From: UCB3 sp964415605
Lineage (GTDB): Bacteria; Chloroflexota; Anaerolineae; Epilineales; Epilineaceae
Assembly: GCA_964415605.1 (NCBI GenBank)
Contig: CAYQBA010000010.1
Coordinates: 1-46,146, forward strand
Direction: 5' to 3'
Length of the DNA stretch: 46,146 nucleotides
Shown: positions 18,361 to 27,096 of the stretch, piece by piece
How the letters are laid out: each line of letters begins with the position of its first letter
How positions within the stretch are numbered: the first letter of the stretch is position 1
The notes under the pieces: generated by a model
Told to the model about the DNA's origin: nothing
Database searches by the model: none
Seen by the model: only the letters and a program-made list of their open reading frames with translations
Translations under genes and position numbers: made by a program

Positions 18361-19166
18361 CGGGGCCCGGCGCCGGCGCTCCGCCGTCGCTGCGCGTGGA
18401 TTGGCCGCGCGCCGGAGCCGCGGTGCTGACGATCGACCGTCCGGCGGTCCACAACGCCCTGGATTGGGCGACGATGGCGGCGTTCGCCGAGGCCGTCGAG
18501 CAGCTGCATGCCCGGGCCGCGGATCCGTCGGGCGACCTTCGGGTGGTGATCGTGGCCGGGGCTGGCGAGGCGGCGTTCTGCAGCGGGGGCGACCAGCAAG
18601 CCCTGCACACCCACCTCGCGCAGGGCGACGGGGTGCGCCTGGCCGGGATCATGGGCGACGCCCTGGTACGCCTCGAACGCCTCCCGGTTCCGGTGGTGGC
18701 GGCCGTCAACGGCTTTGCGCTTGGCGGCGGCAGCGAGATCGCGCTGGCGTGCGACGTCCGGGTGGTCGACGAGGCCGTGCGCTTTGGGCTCGTTCACCTG
18801 CGCCTCGGGCTCATCCCGGGCTGGGGCGGGGGCCAACGCCTGCAGCGCTTGGTCGGCTACGGCCGCGCCATCGAGATGATGCTTTCGGCCCGGGCCTACG
18901 GCGCACCCGAGCTGCTCGGCCTCGGCCTGGCTGCCGAGATCGCCCCGCGTGGCCAGGCGCTGTCCGCGGCGCTCGCTTGGGCGGATCGACTCGCCGCGGC
19001 CGACCCCGGCACCGTGCAGGCCGTCAAGCGGCTCCTGCAGGCCGGTTGGGACCTTCCGTATGACGATGCCCTGGCCGCCGAGCGCAGCCTCTTTCCGGAT
19101 CTCTGGGCCGCCGACGCGCACGTGGCGGCGGTGCGTGCGTTCGTGGGCGGCGCCCGCGTGCGCTAG
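18357..19166 (+). CDS. Enoyl-CoA hydratase/isomerase (crotonase) family protein
   Basis: 269 residues from a GTG start that overlaps the era stop by four bases. Crotonase features: oxyanion-hole segments FCSGGDQQAL (75-84) and NGFALGGGSEIALACD (118-133), and GLIPGWGGGQRLQRLVG (151-167). Of the two catalytic glutamates of enoyl-CoA hydratase, the first is kept (E127 in GGGSE), but the position of the second, normally in FGxPE, holds His147 (FGLVH). Activity is therefore more likely isomerase, decarboxylase or another crotonase reaction than simple hydration. No beta-oxidation genes lie nearby. An ATG-start alternative downstream would cut into the first strand. Confidence 0.85.
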   Translation: MTGPGAGAPPSLRVDWPRAGAAVLTIDRPAVHNALDWATMAAFAEAVEQLHARAADPSGDLRVVIVAGAGEAAFCSGGDQQALHTHLAQGDGVRLAGIMGDALVRLERLPVPVVAAVNGFALGGGSEIALACDVRVVDEAVRFGLVHLRLGLIPGWGGGQRLQRLVGYGRAIEMMLSARAYGAPELLGLGLAAEIAPRGQALSAALAWADRLAAADPGTVQAVKRLLQAGWDLPYDDALAAERSLFPDLWAADAHVAAVRAFVGGARVR

Positions 19167-19226
19167 CCGCCGCGTCCAGGGCCTCCGCCCAGCCGCGGGA
19201 ACCCTGAGCCCGTCGATTCGACCGGG

Positions 19227-19270
19227 TTGGACGTCACCGAAGATGCGATGTATCGTTAACAAATGTTAAC
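19227..19270 (+). promoter_or_regulatory. Promoter overlapped by a GTTAAC palindrome
   Basis: TTGGAC (19227-19232) and TATCGT (19251-19256) are 18 bases apart. GTTAACAAATGTTAAC (19255-19270) covers the end of the -10 box and the expected start point near 19263. It is AT-rich in a very GC-rich setting and symmetric, so it looks like an operator for the secreted lyase-like gene at 19347. Confidence 0.45.
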
Positions 19271-19346
19271 TGCGGCTGGAATCCGTGCGTTCGGCCCCGG
19301 ATGGCGGTCTTGTCGCAGGCCCCCCCACCTCTAGGAGACGATCTCG

Positions 19347-20729
19347 ATGCCCGTGTGTTTCCACCCACGCCGGCTCTCGCGTCGCACCTCGCGATTCGCC
19401 GCCGCGCTCCTCGCTGCCGTCGCGCTGATCTGGCCTGATCTGGCTGCCGCCAACGGGCTGGGCACTGCAGCCTATGACAACCGTAGGCGGACCCGGACGC
19501 CGACTCCGACCCGGACGGCCACCCCGGTCCCCACCGCCACCTGGACGCCTGGCCCGCCCACCGCGACGCGAACGCCCACCTCCACCCCCATGCCGCCGAC
19601 ACCGACCCGGACGCCGACGCCCACCTCCACCCCCGTGCCGCCGACACCGACCCGAACGCCGACGCCGGCCCCGCCGACGGTGACCCCCGGACCACCGACG
19701 CAGACCCCGCTGCCGACGAACACGCCGACGGACCCCGCCGGCCTGTGGATCTCGCGTTCCGAGATCCTGGCGTTGCCGACGTTGGGCACGGCGTGGTCGA
19801 ACGTCCTGGCGCGCGCGGATGAGGCCGCCGGCACGGCGACGGTCTGTGATCAGGACTCCAACAACGGCGTGTTGGTGATGGCCAAGGCGCTGGTCCACGT
19901 TCGGACCGGCGTCGAGAGCTACCGGACGGCGGTGCGGCAAAACGTCATGGCGGCCATCGGCACCGAGGATGGGTCGACCTGCCGCAGCCTGGCCCTCGGC
20001 CGCGAGCTCGCGGCCTACGTCATCGCCGCCGACCTGGTCGGGCTCACGTCGAGCGAGGACGCGACGTTCCGGGCCTGGCTGTCCGACGTCCGCACCCAGG
20101 TGCTGGCCGGCGACAGCCGTTCGCTGGTGAGCTGCCACGAGGACCGCCCGAACAACTGGGGGACGATGTGCGGCGCGAGCCGCGCCGCGGCATCGGCCTA
20201 TCTCGCCGACGCCACCGACCTGGCCCGGACGGCGCAGGTCTTCAAGGGCTATCTCGGCGATCGGGCCGCGTACGCCGGCTTCGACTACGGCAGCGACCTG
20301 ACATGGCATGCCGATACGGCCAACCCGCGAGGCATCAACCCGGCGGGCGCCGTCAAGCAGGGCGTCAGCATCGACGGCGTGTTGCCGGACGACATGCGGC
20401 GCGGCGGCCCGTTCACCACAGGCTGCCCGACCTACACCGGCTACCCGTGGGAAGCCCTGCAGGGGGTGTTGGTGCAGGCCGAGATCCTGTCTCGCCAGGG
20501 ATATGCCGCTTGGGAGTGGGAGAGCCAGGCCGAGCGCCGTGCCGTTCAGTACCTCCGCGACCTCGACCAGTCGTGCGGCGGGTGGTGGGCGACCGGCGAC
20601 GACACGTTCAGCCCCTGGATCATCAACCATGTCTACGGAACGTCGTTCCCGACGACGAGCCCGGTCGGCGTGGGCAAGATCATGAGCTTCACCGACTGGA
20701 CCCACGATCGGGCGACGCGTCAACGCTAG
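19347..20729 (+). CDS. Secreted alginate-lyase-like protein with N-terminal Thr/Pro linker
   Basis: 460 residues; AGGAG (19333-19337) lies 9 bases before the ATG. A signal peptide (1-35, ending near LAAANG) is followed by a TPT linker (about 47-128), here at the N-terminal side, and an all-helical domain (about 132-455). PNNWGTMCGASRAAASAYL, DLARTAQVFKGYLGDRAAY, VSIDGVLPDDMRRGG and WEALQGVLVQAEILSRQGY are the pattern of the alginate-lyase/polysaccharide-lyase toroid family found in secreted proteins of soil bacteria. From memory related proteins often have NNWGTH where this has NNWGTM, so activity is uncertain. It is a single-gene unit with its own promoter/operator and a strong downstream hairpin. 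Likely role: cell-surface polysaccharide binding or breakdown. Confidence 0.65.
   Translation: MPVCFHPRRLSRRTSRFAAALLAAVALIWPDLAAANGLGTAAYDNRRRTRTPTPTRTATPVPTATWTPGPPTATRTPTSTPMPPTPTRTPTPTSTPVPPTPTRTPTPAPPTVTPGPPTQTPLPTNTPTDPAGLWISRSEILALPTLGTAWSNVLARADEAAGTATVCDQDSNNGVLVMAKALVHVRTGVESYRTAVRQNVMAAIGTEDGSTCRSLALGRELAAYVIAADLVGLTSSEDATFRAWLSDVRTQVLAGDSRSLVSCHEDRPNNWGTMCGASRAAASAYLADATDLARTAQVFKGYLGDRAAYAGFDYGSDLTWHADTANPRGINPAGAVKQGVSIDGVLPDDMRRGGPFTTGCPTYTGYPWEALQGVLVQAEILSRQGYAAWEWESQAERRAVQYLRDLDQSCGGWWATGDDTFSPWIINHVYGTSFPTTSPVGVGKIMSFTDWTHDRATRQR
19572..19661 (+). repeat. Two tandem 45-base units in the linker
   Basis: Units 19572-19616 and 19617-19661 differ at two bases and encode nearly the same 15-residue Thr/Pro segment. 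This shows recent in-frame duplication of the linker. Confidence 0.85.
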
Positions 20730-20751
20730 CGCGACGGCATGATTGCCGGAG

Positions 20752-20797
20752 GACAGACGAGGCGGCCGGGATCTCAGTCCTGGCCGCCTCGTCTGTC
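20752..20797. terminator. Strong bidirectional hairpin between convergent genes
   Basis: The arm at 20752-20767 is an exact reverse complement of 20782-20797, and the stem extends by three more pairs (one G-U) to 19 pairs around an 8-base loop. It starts 23 bases after the lyase-like gene and lies 54 bases after lysS. No T tract, so it may act with Rho or as an RNA-stabilising 3' end. Confidence 0.6.
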
Positions 20798-20850
20798 GTC
20801 TACAGCCTGCGGGTCAACGCCGAGAATGGCCCCGCCCGATGTCCGGCCCG

Positions 20851-22437
20851 CTATCGCTCCCGCCGCAGCTGCGGGAACAGCACGACCTCCCGGATGTTGA
20901 CGGTCCCGGTCAGCACCATGACGAGGCGGTCGATGCCGATGCCCAGCCCTCCCATCGGCGGCATGCCGTGCATCATGGCGGTCAGGAAGTCCTCGTCGAG
21001 CGGATGGGCCTCGGTGTCGCCGGCCGCGCGCGCCGCGGCCATCTCCTCGAAGCGCGCGCGTTGGTCGAGCGGGTCGTTGAGCTCGGTGAAGCTGTTGCCG
21101 AGCTCGAAGCCGGCGACCAGCGGCTCGAAACGCTCCACATAGCGCGGATCGCCCGGCTTGCGCTTCGCGAGCGGGCTGAGCTCGACGGGGTAGTCCATCA
21201 GGAAGACGGGGTCCCACACCTGCGGCTCGACGAACTCGCCGATGAGCTCATCCACCGTCTTGGCCCACGTGGGCTGCGGGTCGGTCTCGAGGTTGCGGGC
21301 GCGGATCGCGGCGCGCAGCCCGTCGAGATCGCCGTATGTCGCGTCGATGTCGATGCCGGTGGCCTCGAGGATCGCCTCGCGCACCGTCACGCGCCGCCAC
21401 GGCGGCGTCATGTCCAGCGGCCGGCCGCCCAGGTCGATGACGGTGCCGCCGATGACGTCGCGCGCGATGGTCGCGATCATGTCCTCCACCAGACCCATGA
21501 TGTCGCGGTAGTCCGCGTAGGCCCAGTAGCACTCCATCATGGTGAACTCGGGCTGGTGCGTGCGATCGACGCCCTCGTTGCGGAAGTCCTTGCTGATCTC
21601 GTAGACCCGCTCGAAGCCGCCGACGAGGAGCCGCTTCAGGTAGAGCTCGTCGGCGATCCGCAAGTACATCGTTTGCTCGAGCGCGTTGTAGTACGTCGTG
21701 AACGGCTCGGCCGCGCCGCCGCCGTAGAGCGGCTGCAGGATGGGCGTCTCGACCTCGAGGAAGCCGCGGTCGTCGAGGTAGCGGCGCATCCGGCTCACGA
21801 TGCGGGTGCGCTTGACGAATCGGTCCCGGGAGCTCGCGCTGCTCACGAGATCGAGGTAACGCTGGCGGAACCGGGTTTCCTGGTCCTGGAGGCCGTGCCA
21901 CTTCTCGGGCAGCGGCAAGAGGCTCTTGGCGAGCATCGTCAGCCCTTCGACGGCCAGCGACACCTCGCCTCGCCGCGTGCGGAACATCGTGCCGTGGGCG
22001 TTGACGAAGTCGCCGCTGTCGAAGTGCGCGTCGACGTGGTCGAACGCGGCCTCCCCGAGTCGGTCGCGCTGGAGATGCAGCTGGACGTGCCCCGAGCCGT
22101 CCTGCAGGTGCACGAACATCGAGCCGCCCATGCGCCGCAGCGCGCCGGTCAGGCGGCCGGCGAGGATCACCCCCGCCGGGCCGGTGGCCTCGCCTGCCCG
22201 CTCGCCGGCCTCGAACGCCGCGATCGCCTCGGCGGCCGTATGCGTACGCTCGCTGCGCGGGGGATAGGGATCGATGCCCTGCGCGCGCAACCCGGCAAGC
22301 TTGGCCTCGCGCGCCGCGACCACCGCGGCCAGGCCGCCCACGCCGCCGTCGACAGCGTCAGGCTCCACGGAGGGCGTGAGGGCCCGATTGCTGGTTGACG
22401 CGAGAGTCTGACGGTCGCTTCCAGGCAGTTCGCTCAT
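20851..22437 (-). CDS. lysS: Lysine--tRNA ligase, class II
   Basis: 528 residues; the N-terminal 30 or so are an unusual Ser/Pro-rich extension before REAKLAGLRAQGIDPYP, where homology begins. The OB-fold anticodon-binding domain (about 85-190) includes GGSMFVHLQDGSG. The class II catalytic core has motif 2 FRNEGVDRTHQPEFTMMECY and motif 3 GLGIGIDRLVMVLTG. EKWHGLQDQETRFRQRYLDL is a LysRS-specific segment. AGGA lies about 9 bases upstream of the ATG. The gene follows greA by 51 bases on the same strand; greA-lysS is a recurring pair in bacteria. An internal shorter start around residue 40 cannot be excluded. Confidence 0.97.
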   Translation of the reverse strand: MSELPGSDRQTLASTSNRALTPSVEPDAVDGGVGGLAAVVAAREAKLAGLRAQGIDPYPPRSERTHTAAEAIAAFEAGERAGEATGPAGVILAGRLTGALRRMGGSMFVHLQDGSGHVQLHLQRDRLGEAAFDHVDAHFDSGDFVNAHGTMFRTRRGEVSLAVEGLTMLAKSLLPLPEKWHGLQDQETRFRQRYLDLVSSASSRDRFVKRTRIVSRMRRYLDDRGFLEVETPILQPLYGGGAAEPFTTYYNALEQTMYLRIADELYLKRLLVGGFERVYEISKDFRNEGVDRTHQPEFTMMECYWAYADYRDIMGLVEDMIATIARDVIGGTVIDLGGRPLDMTPPWRRVTVREAILEATGIDIDATYGDLDGLRAAIRARNLETDPQPTWAKTVDELIGEFVEPQVWDPVFLMDYPVELSPLAKRKPGDPRYVERFEPLVAGFELGNSFTELNDPLDQRARFEEMAAARAAGDTEAHPLDEDFLTAMMHGMPPMGGLGIGIDRLVMVLTGTVNIREVVLFPQLRRER

Positions 22438-22488
22438 GGGGCGGTCCTGATCGGATGGGTCGCGCGCTGTCGACAGGCTGGATCGAGC

Positions 22489-22962
22489 TCAGCCGATCTC
22501 GAGGATCTTGAACGTCATCTTCGTGCCGGTGGGGGCGGTATAGCTGGCCGACTGGCCCGCCCGCTTGCCGAGCAGCGCCGCGCCGAGCGGCGAGTTGTGC
22601 GAGATGAAGCCCTTCATCGGGTCGGCCTCGGCGGAGCCCACGATGCGGAACTCCTCGGGCGCCTCGCCGTCCTCGGCCACCTTGACCCGCGAGCCGATGG
22701 CCACGACGTCCTTCGTCGTCGGCTCCTCGATGACCTTGGCGCGCCGGAGCATGTCCTCGAGCTCCTGGATCCGGCCCTCGACGAAGCCCTGCTGCTCTTT
22801 GGCCTCGTCGTAGGCCGCGTTTTCGCGCAGGTCGCCGTCGGCCTTGGCGTCGCGGATCATCTCCGCCACCTCGCGTCGCCGCACCTCGGTCAGGTGCTTC
22901 AACTCGGCCTGGAGCTTTTCGTGGCCCTCGTGGGTCAGATAGACGACCTCGATACCGTTCAT
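22489..22962 (-). CDS. greA: Transcription elongation factor GreA
   Basis: 157 residues, exactly the family length. An N-terminal coiled-coil hairpin carries the acidic tip (GDLRENAAY, D44 and E47) that enters the RNA polymerase secondary channel and stimulates cleavage of backtracked RNA. The C-terminal globular domain ends in SPLGAALLGKRAGQ and TFKILEIG. GGAGG lies 11 bases before the ATG. The gene is first in the greA-lysS unit. Upstream is a leader of about 255 bases holding a Rho-independent terminator (23054-23086), so expression is likely controlled by read-through of that terminator. Confidence 0.97.
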   Translation of the reverse strand: MNGIEVVYLTHEGHEKLQAELKHLTEVRRREVAEMIRDAKADGDLRENAAYDEAKEQQGFVEGRIQELEDMLRRAKVIEEPTTKDVVAIGSRVKVAEDGEAPEEFRIVGSAEADPMKGFISHNSPLGAALLGKRAGQSASYTAPTGTKMTFKILEIG

Positions 22963-23053
22963 GGGAATGCTGCCTCCGATGTGACGTCGCCGCCATTCCC
23001 GCGCGGGGCGGGTCGGCGGTGGATGCGGCGCGCCTGATGCGCGCCGGCGGTAT

Positions 23054-23086
23054 AAAAAATCGCCGCCGCAACCGGGGCTGCGACGA
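23054..23086 (-). terminator. Terminator/attenuator in greA leader
   Basis: On the minus strand TCGTCGCA (23086-23079) pairs with TGCGGCGG (23070-23063) around an 8-base loop. CGA and then six T (23059-23054) follow. It lies about 130 bases after the greA promoter and 91 bases before the greA start. It is the clearest stem-plus-T-run structure in the window. Confidence 0.6.
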
Positions 23087-23223
23087 CCTGGCGGGTTGTG
23101 TGTCGTTGATCTCGACCGCGGGCCTCAAGACGCTGCGACGCAATGGCCGGCGTCGAACGGAGTCCCGGGCGGCGTGATCGCCGGAAGCGGGGTAGGGCGC
23201 GTGGGGCGTGACCGTCTTACTAC

Positions 23224-23251
23224 ATTATATCGCCGCCGACCGTCTCTTCAA
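23224..23251 (-). promoter_or_regulatory. Promoter of greA-lysS
   Basis: Minus strand TTGAAG (23251-23246), 16 bases, and a perfect TATAAT (23229-23224). Start near 23217. The 353 bases between greA and the protease hold, in order from greA, the greA leader, the attenuator, this promoter and the protease terminator; no gene was seen. Confidence 0.6.
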
Positions 23252-23262
23252 AACGGTTCGGG

Positions 23263-23303
23263 GCGGCGCAGCCGCCGGGTCAGTCACCCGGCGGCTGCGC
23301 CGC
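23263..23303 (-). terminator. Terminator of the subtilase gene
   Basis: A perfect 18-base inverted repeat (23263-23280 with 23286-23303) with the loop CAGTC, 12 bases after the protease stop. On the minus strand it is followed by CCCGAACCGTTTT, a weak T run. Confidence 0.75.
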
Positions 23304-23315
23304 GGCAGCCCGCAC

Positions 23316-26300
23316 CTACGGCATGGGCGTGGCCGGCTCGGCTGTCGGCACCGACAGGGTGGGCTCGACCGGCGCCGCCGTGGCCGGGATGAGCTCGAAC
23401 GACTGCTGGGCGAGCGGCAGGTAGATCGACCCGGAGGGCATGCCGAACGGCCGGATCGCGAGATCCTCGCCCGGCATGTTGTACGGGTAGTGCATCATGA
23501 TGGCCATCTCGGGCGTCGGATCGAAGCCCGCGCACGCCTGGAGCTTGAGGGTGGTCCGGCCGGTTCGTGGCGTCACGGGCACGAGCTCCGGCAGGCCTGG
23601 CACCGGCTGCCCGCCGGCGTCCGTGACCTTCACGCAGTCCACCGCCCGCTGGTCGAACGTGAACGCCTCGCCGGGCTCGATGCCCGGCAGCAGGCCGGCA
23701 CCCATGTTGTCGGGGGCCTCGTCGTAGCCCAGGAAGTCGCCATCCTCGACGATCGGGTAGTCCTCGGCCGCGTCGGCCACGCTGACCGCGAAGTTGAATG
23801 CCGCGTTGCCGCTCGCCAGATCCTTGCCGATCCCCCACACCGGGTGGTTGGCCCAGAACCGCAGCACCGTGGTGGTCTCGCCGATGTTGTAGGCCTGCGG
23901 CATCGCGAACGTGCTGCCGGTGGCATCGAAGGCCGTCGCCGGGTTGGGGTTGAGCGTTCCGGGCACCAGGTCGCCGAGCACGGTGGCGTAGCGCCCGCCG
24001 TTGACCTGGAGGTTCCAGCCTACCCGGTCGAACTTGCCGTCCATGTCGGTGTCGAAGTACACGTGGAACTCGGTGCTCAGTGGGAGCCGCCGAGGCCCGG
24101 TCGTCTGCACGGCGAACTCGACGAGCTGCAGCGCCGTGTCCGGGTGGTTCGGGTCGCGATCGGCGAACGGGAACCACCGCACGCCGACGTTCTCGATGTT
24201 CAGGTCGCCGGGATTGTGGGGCTCCACCGGGTCGGTGCCCAGCCGCAGGTAGTTGGCGACGCCGCCCGGCTGGAAGCACGCGTTCTCGAAGATGTGCTCC
24301 ACCGGCGCATCGCCCTTGAACGCGATGGCGTCCTTGGTCGTCGCGTTCACGCACGATGCGCGCTGCGGCAGCGACGAGAACGGGACGTGCGCGACATCGC
24401 CGTCCGCCACCGGCGCACCGGCGGCGTCGACCTCGGTGACATGCACCTGGCCGTCGATCTCGAACGTCTGGAAGTTGGCCACGCTGACCGTGGCATCCGA
24501 GCGGATCTGGCCGGGCAACGTCCAGCTGCGCAGCTTCGAGGGGTCGACCGTCAAGCGCACGTCGACGCTGGCCGAGCTCTCGGCCGCGACGGTGACCTGA
24601 GCGGGCTCGAACGCCAGGCTGACGCCCTGGTTGCCATCCTCGTCCGGCGCGATGAAGGTCGACGACAGGCGGTACGTCTTGGCGGCCGCCCCGAAGTTCT
24701 TGATCGTGAGCTTGCGGGTGGTCACCGATGGCTCCTCGCCCGCGAAGACCTCGGCGAAGCCGAGCTCGGCGATGCCGTTTTCCGACCGGACGACCGTGTC
24801 GCCCTTGGCGCTCGCGTACGCGTTGACCAGCCCGGCCCCCTGGCGGCTGATGCCCGCCAGGGGTCCGGCGTTGTTGCCTTCGGTGTGGATGCGCGCGTCG
24901 GCGTAGTTCATCAGGAGCGCCGAGATGTCGTCGGGCGCCACGTCCAGCGATTCCTTCGCCTTGCGCTCCCACAGCAGCGCGGCCACGCCGGCCACGAGCG
25001 GGCCCGACATCGACGTGCCGCTGATCGACAGGCTGCCGGTGCCGCTGCCCGCCCACACCGAGAGGATGTTGGACCCCGGCCCGGTGATCTGCGGCTTGAT
25101 GCCGCCGCGCGCCCGGTCCGGCCCGCGGCTGCTGAAATCCGAGATCGTGTCCGTCAGGTTGTCGAGCGGCTCGACCGGGAAGCTGGCCAGCACGACCGTG
25201 CCGGCTTCGAGCAGCCCCTGGAGCTGCGCGCCCTCGGCCTTCCCGATCATGACGCCCGGAATCTCGGCACAGTGCGGCTCGGGCCAGCACGAGCCGCCCA
25301 TTGGCGCCGCCGGGCGATCGTCGCTGAACACCACGACCGCCCGGGCGCCGAGCTTCGCAGCGTTGGCGAACTTCTGGGAGAACGGGCACGTGCCGCGCTG
25401 GACGAGCGCCACCTTCTCGTTGACCTCTTGCGCCGGCGTCGACGGCGTGCCGTCGGGGTTGCTGCACGCCAGCCCGTACCACGCCATCTCCATGTCGAGG
25501 TAGGGCTCGAGCTCGGTAAAGGGCGGCGCGAGCTCCGGCGCCGCGTCGAACGACGCCGTGTCGAGGTTGCCACCGGCCCACTTGGCGAGGAACTTGCCGA
25601 CGCCGGACTCGCCGGCGGCGAACGAGCTGGCGACGCTGACGGCCATGCGGGCGGCGCCCGGGGACCCGGTGATGTACGGGACGTTGCCGGCATTGCCGGA
25701 CGACGCGACGACGGTCACGCCGCTGGCGACCGCGCGGTCGATGAGGTCATTGGCCTCGGCCATGCCCCCGCCGAACGGGCTGCCGAGGCTCATGTTAATG
25801 ACGTTGATCTTCACCCGCTGGCCGGCGTCGTCCTCGACCGGCCAGCCCTGGACGTCGAGGCCCATGTTGTGCTCGACGACCCATTCGATGCCGCTCGAGG
25901 CCAGGTCGGTGCTGCCCTGGAACCCGACCGGCATGCCGGTCGGGTTGCCGAACACCTTCACCCCGACCAGCCGTGCGCCGGGCGCGATGCCGAGGGGAAC
26001 ACGCTGCTTGCCGTTCGGGCCGGTCGAACCTTCACTGGCCACGATGCCCGAGACGTGCGAGCCATGGCCCTGACCGCCCGTGCCGTTGACGTACATCTCG
26101 TCGAGCGGGTCGTCGTCGGGCGACGGCTCGGGGCTGCACGCCACGCCCTCGGGGACCTGCGGCGGGCAGTTGGCCGCATAGGCGCTGCCTGCGAGGTCGA
26201 CGCCGCCGATCACCTTCTCGGTCGGGAACGTGTCGGGCTCGGCAACCCCGGGGTCGTTGGCCTGGAAGGCCTCGGCCGTGCCCGCGCCGCCGAAGGCCGC

Positions 26301-26915
26301 GTGCGTGTAGTCGATGCCGGTGTCGATGACGGCGACGATCGCACCGCTCCCGTCGTACTTCAGCTCGTCGCGAACCCGGTTGGCCCCGACGTGCGGACCG
26401 GCCTTGTCCATGTCGACCGTCCACACCGGCGCGTGGTGGATCGCCACCACCCCCGGCACCCGCGCGATGGCCGGGATCTGGCGGCGCGTGGCGTGTACCA
26501 GGAAGCCGTTCTCGATGACCTGGAAGCTGTCGACCACCGTGACGCCGTCGATCGCGCTGAGCGCGGTCCGGGCCGGCGCCTGCCGCGCCGCGATGGCGTC
26601 GTGCAGCGTCTCGAGCGTGCGCAGCGGCACCACCGCGTCGGTGCCTGTGGCGCCCACGCGATCGCGCGCGGCCTGGTAGAGGTCCCACAGCGGGGGTCCG
26701 CTGAGCCGGACGATGAGGCTGACCCGGGCGTCCGGGTCACGCCGGGCCGTGCTCGGCGCGGCGGGGCTCACCGCGAGCAGGTCGGCCGTGATCTCGATGG
26801 CGGGCGCCGTGCCGGTCGGGGTGTCGGCCGACGCACGGGGCGCGCCGAAGGCGAAGGGGATAGCCAACGCCAGCGCCAGACTGCACGCGGTGGCGATCTT
26901 ACGGGATCGAATCAT
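23316..26915 (-). CDS. Secreted subtilisin-like serine protease (S8) with PA domain
   Basis: 1199 residues; GGAGG lies 6 bases before the ATG at 26915. A signal peptide (1-30) and an inhibitor I9-like propeptide (about 60-165) precede the S8 domain. The triad is intact: D198 (AVIDTG), H284 (GHGSHVSG) and S635 (SGTSMSGP), with oxyanion Asn408 (SSGNAGN). A protease-associated domain is inserted at about 470-585 (VALVQRGTCPFSQKFANAAK). After the catalytic domain come about 530 residues of beta-sandwich-like sequence, including ADRDPNHPDTALQLVEFAV, and a Pro/Thr-rich end. It resembles lactocepin/C5a-peptidase-like cell-surface subtilases. It probably digests extracellular proteins. Transcription ends at the perfect hairpin just downstream. 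The frame opposite is also long and open, but is a GC shadow. Confidence 0.92.
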   Translation of the reverse strand: MIRSRKIATACSLALALAIPFAFGAPRASADTPTGTAPAIEITADLLAVSPAAPSTARRDPDARVSLIVRLSGPPLWDLYQAARDRVGATGTDAVVPLRTLETLHDAIAARQAPARTALSAIDGVTVVDSFQVIENGFLVHATRRQIPAIARVPGVVAIHHAPVWTVDMDKAGPHVGANRVRDELKYDGSGAIVAVIDTGIDYTHAAFGGAGTAEAFQANDPGVAEPDTFPTEKVIGGVDLAGSAYAANCPPQVPEGVACSPEPSPDDDPLDEMYVNGTGGQGHGSHVSGIVASEGSTGPNGKQRVPLGIAPGARLVGVKVFGNPTGMPVGFQGSTDLASSGIEWVVEHNMGLDVQGWPVEDDAGQRVKINVINMSLGSPFGGGMAEANDLIDRAVASGVTVVASSGNAGNVPYITGSPGAARMAVSVASSFAAGESGVGKFLAKWAGGNLDTASFDAAPELAPPFTELEPYLDMEMAWYGLACSNPDGTPSTPAQEVNEKVALVQRGTCPFSQKFANAAKLGARAVVVFSDDRPAAPMGGSCWPEPHCAEIPGVMIGKAEGAQLQGLLEAGTVVLASFPVEPLDNLTDTISDFSSRGPDRARGGIKPQITGPGSNILSVWAGSGTGSLSISGTSMSGPLVAGVAALLWERKAKESLDVAPDDISALLMNYADARIHTEGNNAGPLAGISRQGAGLVNAYASAKGDTVVRSENGIAELGFAEVFAGEEPSVTTRKLTIKNFGAAAKTYRLSSTFIAPDEDGNQGVSLAFEPAQVTVAAESSASVDVRLTVDPSKLRSWTLPGQIRSDATVSVANFQTFEIDGQVHVTEVDAAGAPVADGDVAHVPFSSLPQRASCVNATTKDAIAFKGDAPVEHIFENACFQPGGVANYLRLGTDPVEPHNPGDLNIENVGVRWFPFADRDPNHPDTALQLVEFAVQTTGPRRLPLSTEFHVYFDTDMDGKFDRVGWNLQVNGGRYATVLGDLVPGTLNPNPATAFDATGSTFAMPQAYNIGETTTVLRFWANHPVWGIGKDLASGNAAFNFAVSVADAAEDYPIVEDGDFLGYDEAPDNMGAGLLPGIEPGEAFTFDQRAVDCVKVTDAGGQPVPGLPELVPVTPRTGRTTLKLQACAGFDPTPEMAIMMHYPYNMPGEDLAIRPFGMPSGSIYLPLAQQSFELIPATAAPVEPTLSVPTAEPATPMP

Positions 26916-27004
26916 GCTCTGCCTCCATGGGCATTCGGGAATCGGGAACTCTGACTGTGGCTGCGTCCATCGGCGCGCGGGACGCGAGCTTGGAGAAACG
27001 ATGC

Positions 27005-27033
27005 GCGAGCGGGCGCGCCAGGCGCCCGCTCGC
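27005..27033 (-). terminator. Terminator downstream of pnp
   Basis: GCGAGCGGGCG (27005-27015) and its exact reverse complement (27023-27033) with a 7-base loop, 64 bases after the pnp stop and before the protease gene on the same strand. No T run. Confidence 0.5.
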
Positions 27034-27096
27034 TGCTTCGACCCGCCTACCATTGCATAACGCCAGGGGGCGCCGCACCGTGACGATCGCGGTGGC

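Noticed and set aside
22963..23250. tRNA or riboswitch in the greA leader
   Set aside because: A GTTCGA-like string on the minus strand near 23155 lacks a T-stem, and no known riboswitch core was recognised; only the terminator stem is supported.
23208..26954. Open frame of 1248 codons on the plus strand opposite the subtilase
   Set aside because: It is a shadow of a very GC-rich gene: no ribosome site, no family match, Arg/His/Val-rich composition, while the minus frame has a full catalytic triad and signal peptide.
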